A stretch of DNA of 7,026 bases. It comes from Bacillota bacterium. Its GTDB lineage: Bacteria; Bacillota; Clostridia; Oscillospirales; Ruminococcaceae. A program made the translations under genes and the position numbers. The first letter of the stretch is position 1, and every line of letters starts with the position of its first letter. Positions 6,405 to 7,026 of this stretch are shown one piece after another. A model generated the notes under the pieces. That model had not been told where the DNA came from and made no database searches. It saw only the letters and a program-made list of their open reading frames with translations. The DNA is taken from positions 1 through 7,026 of the forward strand of contig JAEWMM010000259.1 of the NCBI GenBank assembly GCA_023457175.1, written 5' to 3'.

Positions 6405-7026
6405 ATGAAATGTGTAGTCTTTTTAGGCGACGGCATGGCGGACGAGCCAATTGCCGAGCTGGGCGGCAGAACCCCGCTTGAGGTGGCCCGGCATCCAAAT
6501 ATGGACCGAATTGCAACCGACGGCGTTATGGGCCTGAGCGTCACCGTTCCGGACAGCCTGCCGGCCGGCAGCGATATTGCCAACCTGTCGATTATCGGGG
6601 TGGACCCCTCGCAATGCTACACCGGCCGCTCGCCGCTCGAGGCGGTCAGCATGGGGGTGACGCTGGGGGAAAATGATGTGACCTATCGCTGCAACCTTGT
6701 GACCCTTTCGGACGAAGAAGAATTGTCGGCGCGCACGATGCTCGATTATTGCGCGGGCGAGATTTCCAGCGACGAAGCCGCGCAGCTCATCGCGGTGATG
6801 CAGCGGCGCTTCGGCTCGGATAAAATTGAGTTTCATCCGGGGGTCAGCTACCGACACTGCCTCGTGTTCAGGGACGGCCAAACAGGCGCCACGCTCACGC
6901 CGCCGCATGATATTTCCGGCAGGCGATTGGGGGAGGAATACATACCTCATGGGGTCAACCGCGACCTGCTGCTTGAGATGATGGCCTATTCAACCGAGGC
7001 TTTTCGCACTCATCCGGTCAATCTGG
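6405..7026 (+). CDS. apgM: Cofactor-independent phosphoglycerate mutase, ApgM (archaeal) type, N-terminal half
   Basis: The frame is open from ATG 6405 to the window end, giving 207 residues of a family usually about 400 long. The start CVVFLGDGMADEPI (3-16) carries the first metal-binding Asp (D9). PAGSDIANLSIIG (53-65) contains S56, which by analogy with alkaline-phosphatase-superfamily mutases should be the phosphorylated residue. YTGRSPLEA (about 72-80) and FRDG are also family-like. The enzyme interconverts 2- and 3-phosphoglycerate. An in-frame stop (TAA 6402-6404) directly before the ATG fixes the start. GGGAG (6388-6392) lies 12 nt upstream, a long spacing. It follows serC by 155 bp on the same strand; both act around 3-phosphoglycerate. 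In some bacteria related proteins are annotated as homoserine kinase-like, but the motifs favour the mutase. Metal ligands in the C-terminal part cannot be checked. Confidence 0.9.
   Translation, partial: MKCVVFLGDGMADEPIAELGGRTPLEVARHPNMDRIATDGVMGLSVTVPDSLPAGSDIANLSIIGVDPSQCYTGRSPLEAVSMGVTLGENDVTYRCNLVTLSDEEELSARTMLDYCAGEISSDEAAQLIAVMQRRFGSDKIEFHPGVSYRHCLVFRDGQTGATLTPPHDISGRRLGEEYIPHGVNRDLLLEMMAYSTEAFRTHPVNL

Noticed and set aside
6423..6950. A 175-codon minus-strand frame
   Set aside because: It lies wholly opposite the phosphoglycerate mutase gene, whose motifs are clear; a shadow of GC-rich coding sequence.

Overview
The window looks like a chromosomal segment of a Gram-positive anaerobe or facultative anaerobe, most likely a Clostridia/Oscillospiraceae-type bacterium. 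This rests on strong AGGAGG-type ribosome sites, a PerR-type Fur repressor with a 7-1-7-like operator, a DUF4491 small membrane protein, an archaeal-type (ApgM) phosphoglycerate mutase, and IS1182 and IS30 family remnants. The genus cannot be read from the sequence. Base composition varies: katG, serC and the mutase are GC-rich, while perR, the DUF454 gene and the intergenic stretches are clearly richer in A+T.

Layout. (1) 1-290: the 5' end of an IS1182-type transposase gene on the minus strand, running off the left edge, closed by a bidirectional terminator-like palindrome. (2) 420-3201: an oxidative-stress unit. A sigma-70-like promoter carries a perfect 21-bp PerR/Fur box just after its -10, followed by perR and, 27 bp later, katG. 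The order suggests peroxide-relieved autorepression with co-expression of catalase-peroxidase. (3) 3396-4333: two small membrane-protein genes, DUF454 (YbaN-like) and DUF4491, separated by tandem hairpins. The DUF454 ribosome site lies in a region that can fold in two mutually exclusive ways. (4) 4334-5160: 827 bp with no intact gene. It holds a 71-bp imperfect palindrome, a badly decayed IS30 transposase relic on the minus strand, two good forward promoters, and a roughly 240-nt structured leader ending in a long hairpin plus eight T just before the serC ribosome site. (5) 5161-7026: serC (phosphoserine aminotransferase) and the N-terminal half of a cofactor-independent phosphoglycerate mutase, cut by the window end.

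The last two genes share 3-phosphoglycerate metabolism: the mutase interconverts 2- and 3-phosphoglycerate, and SerC works one step downstream of 3-phosphoglycerate oxidation in serine synthesis. serA and serB are not in the window. No clearly new multi-gene system is visible. The parts most worth following up are the serC leader, the possible translational switch before DUF454, and an Asn at a metal-ligand position of PerR.
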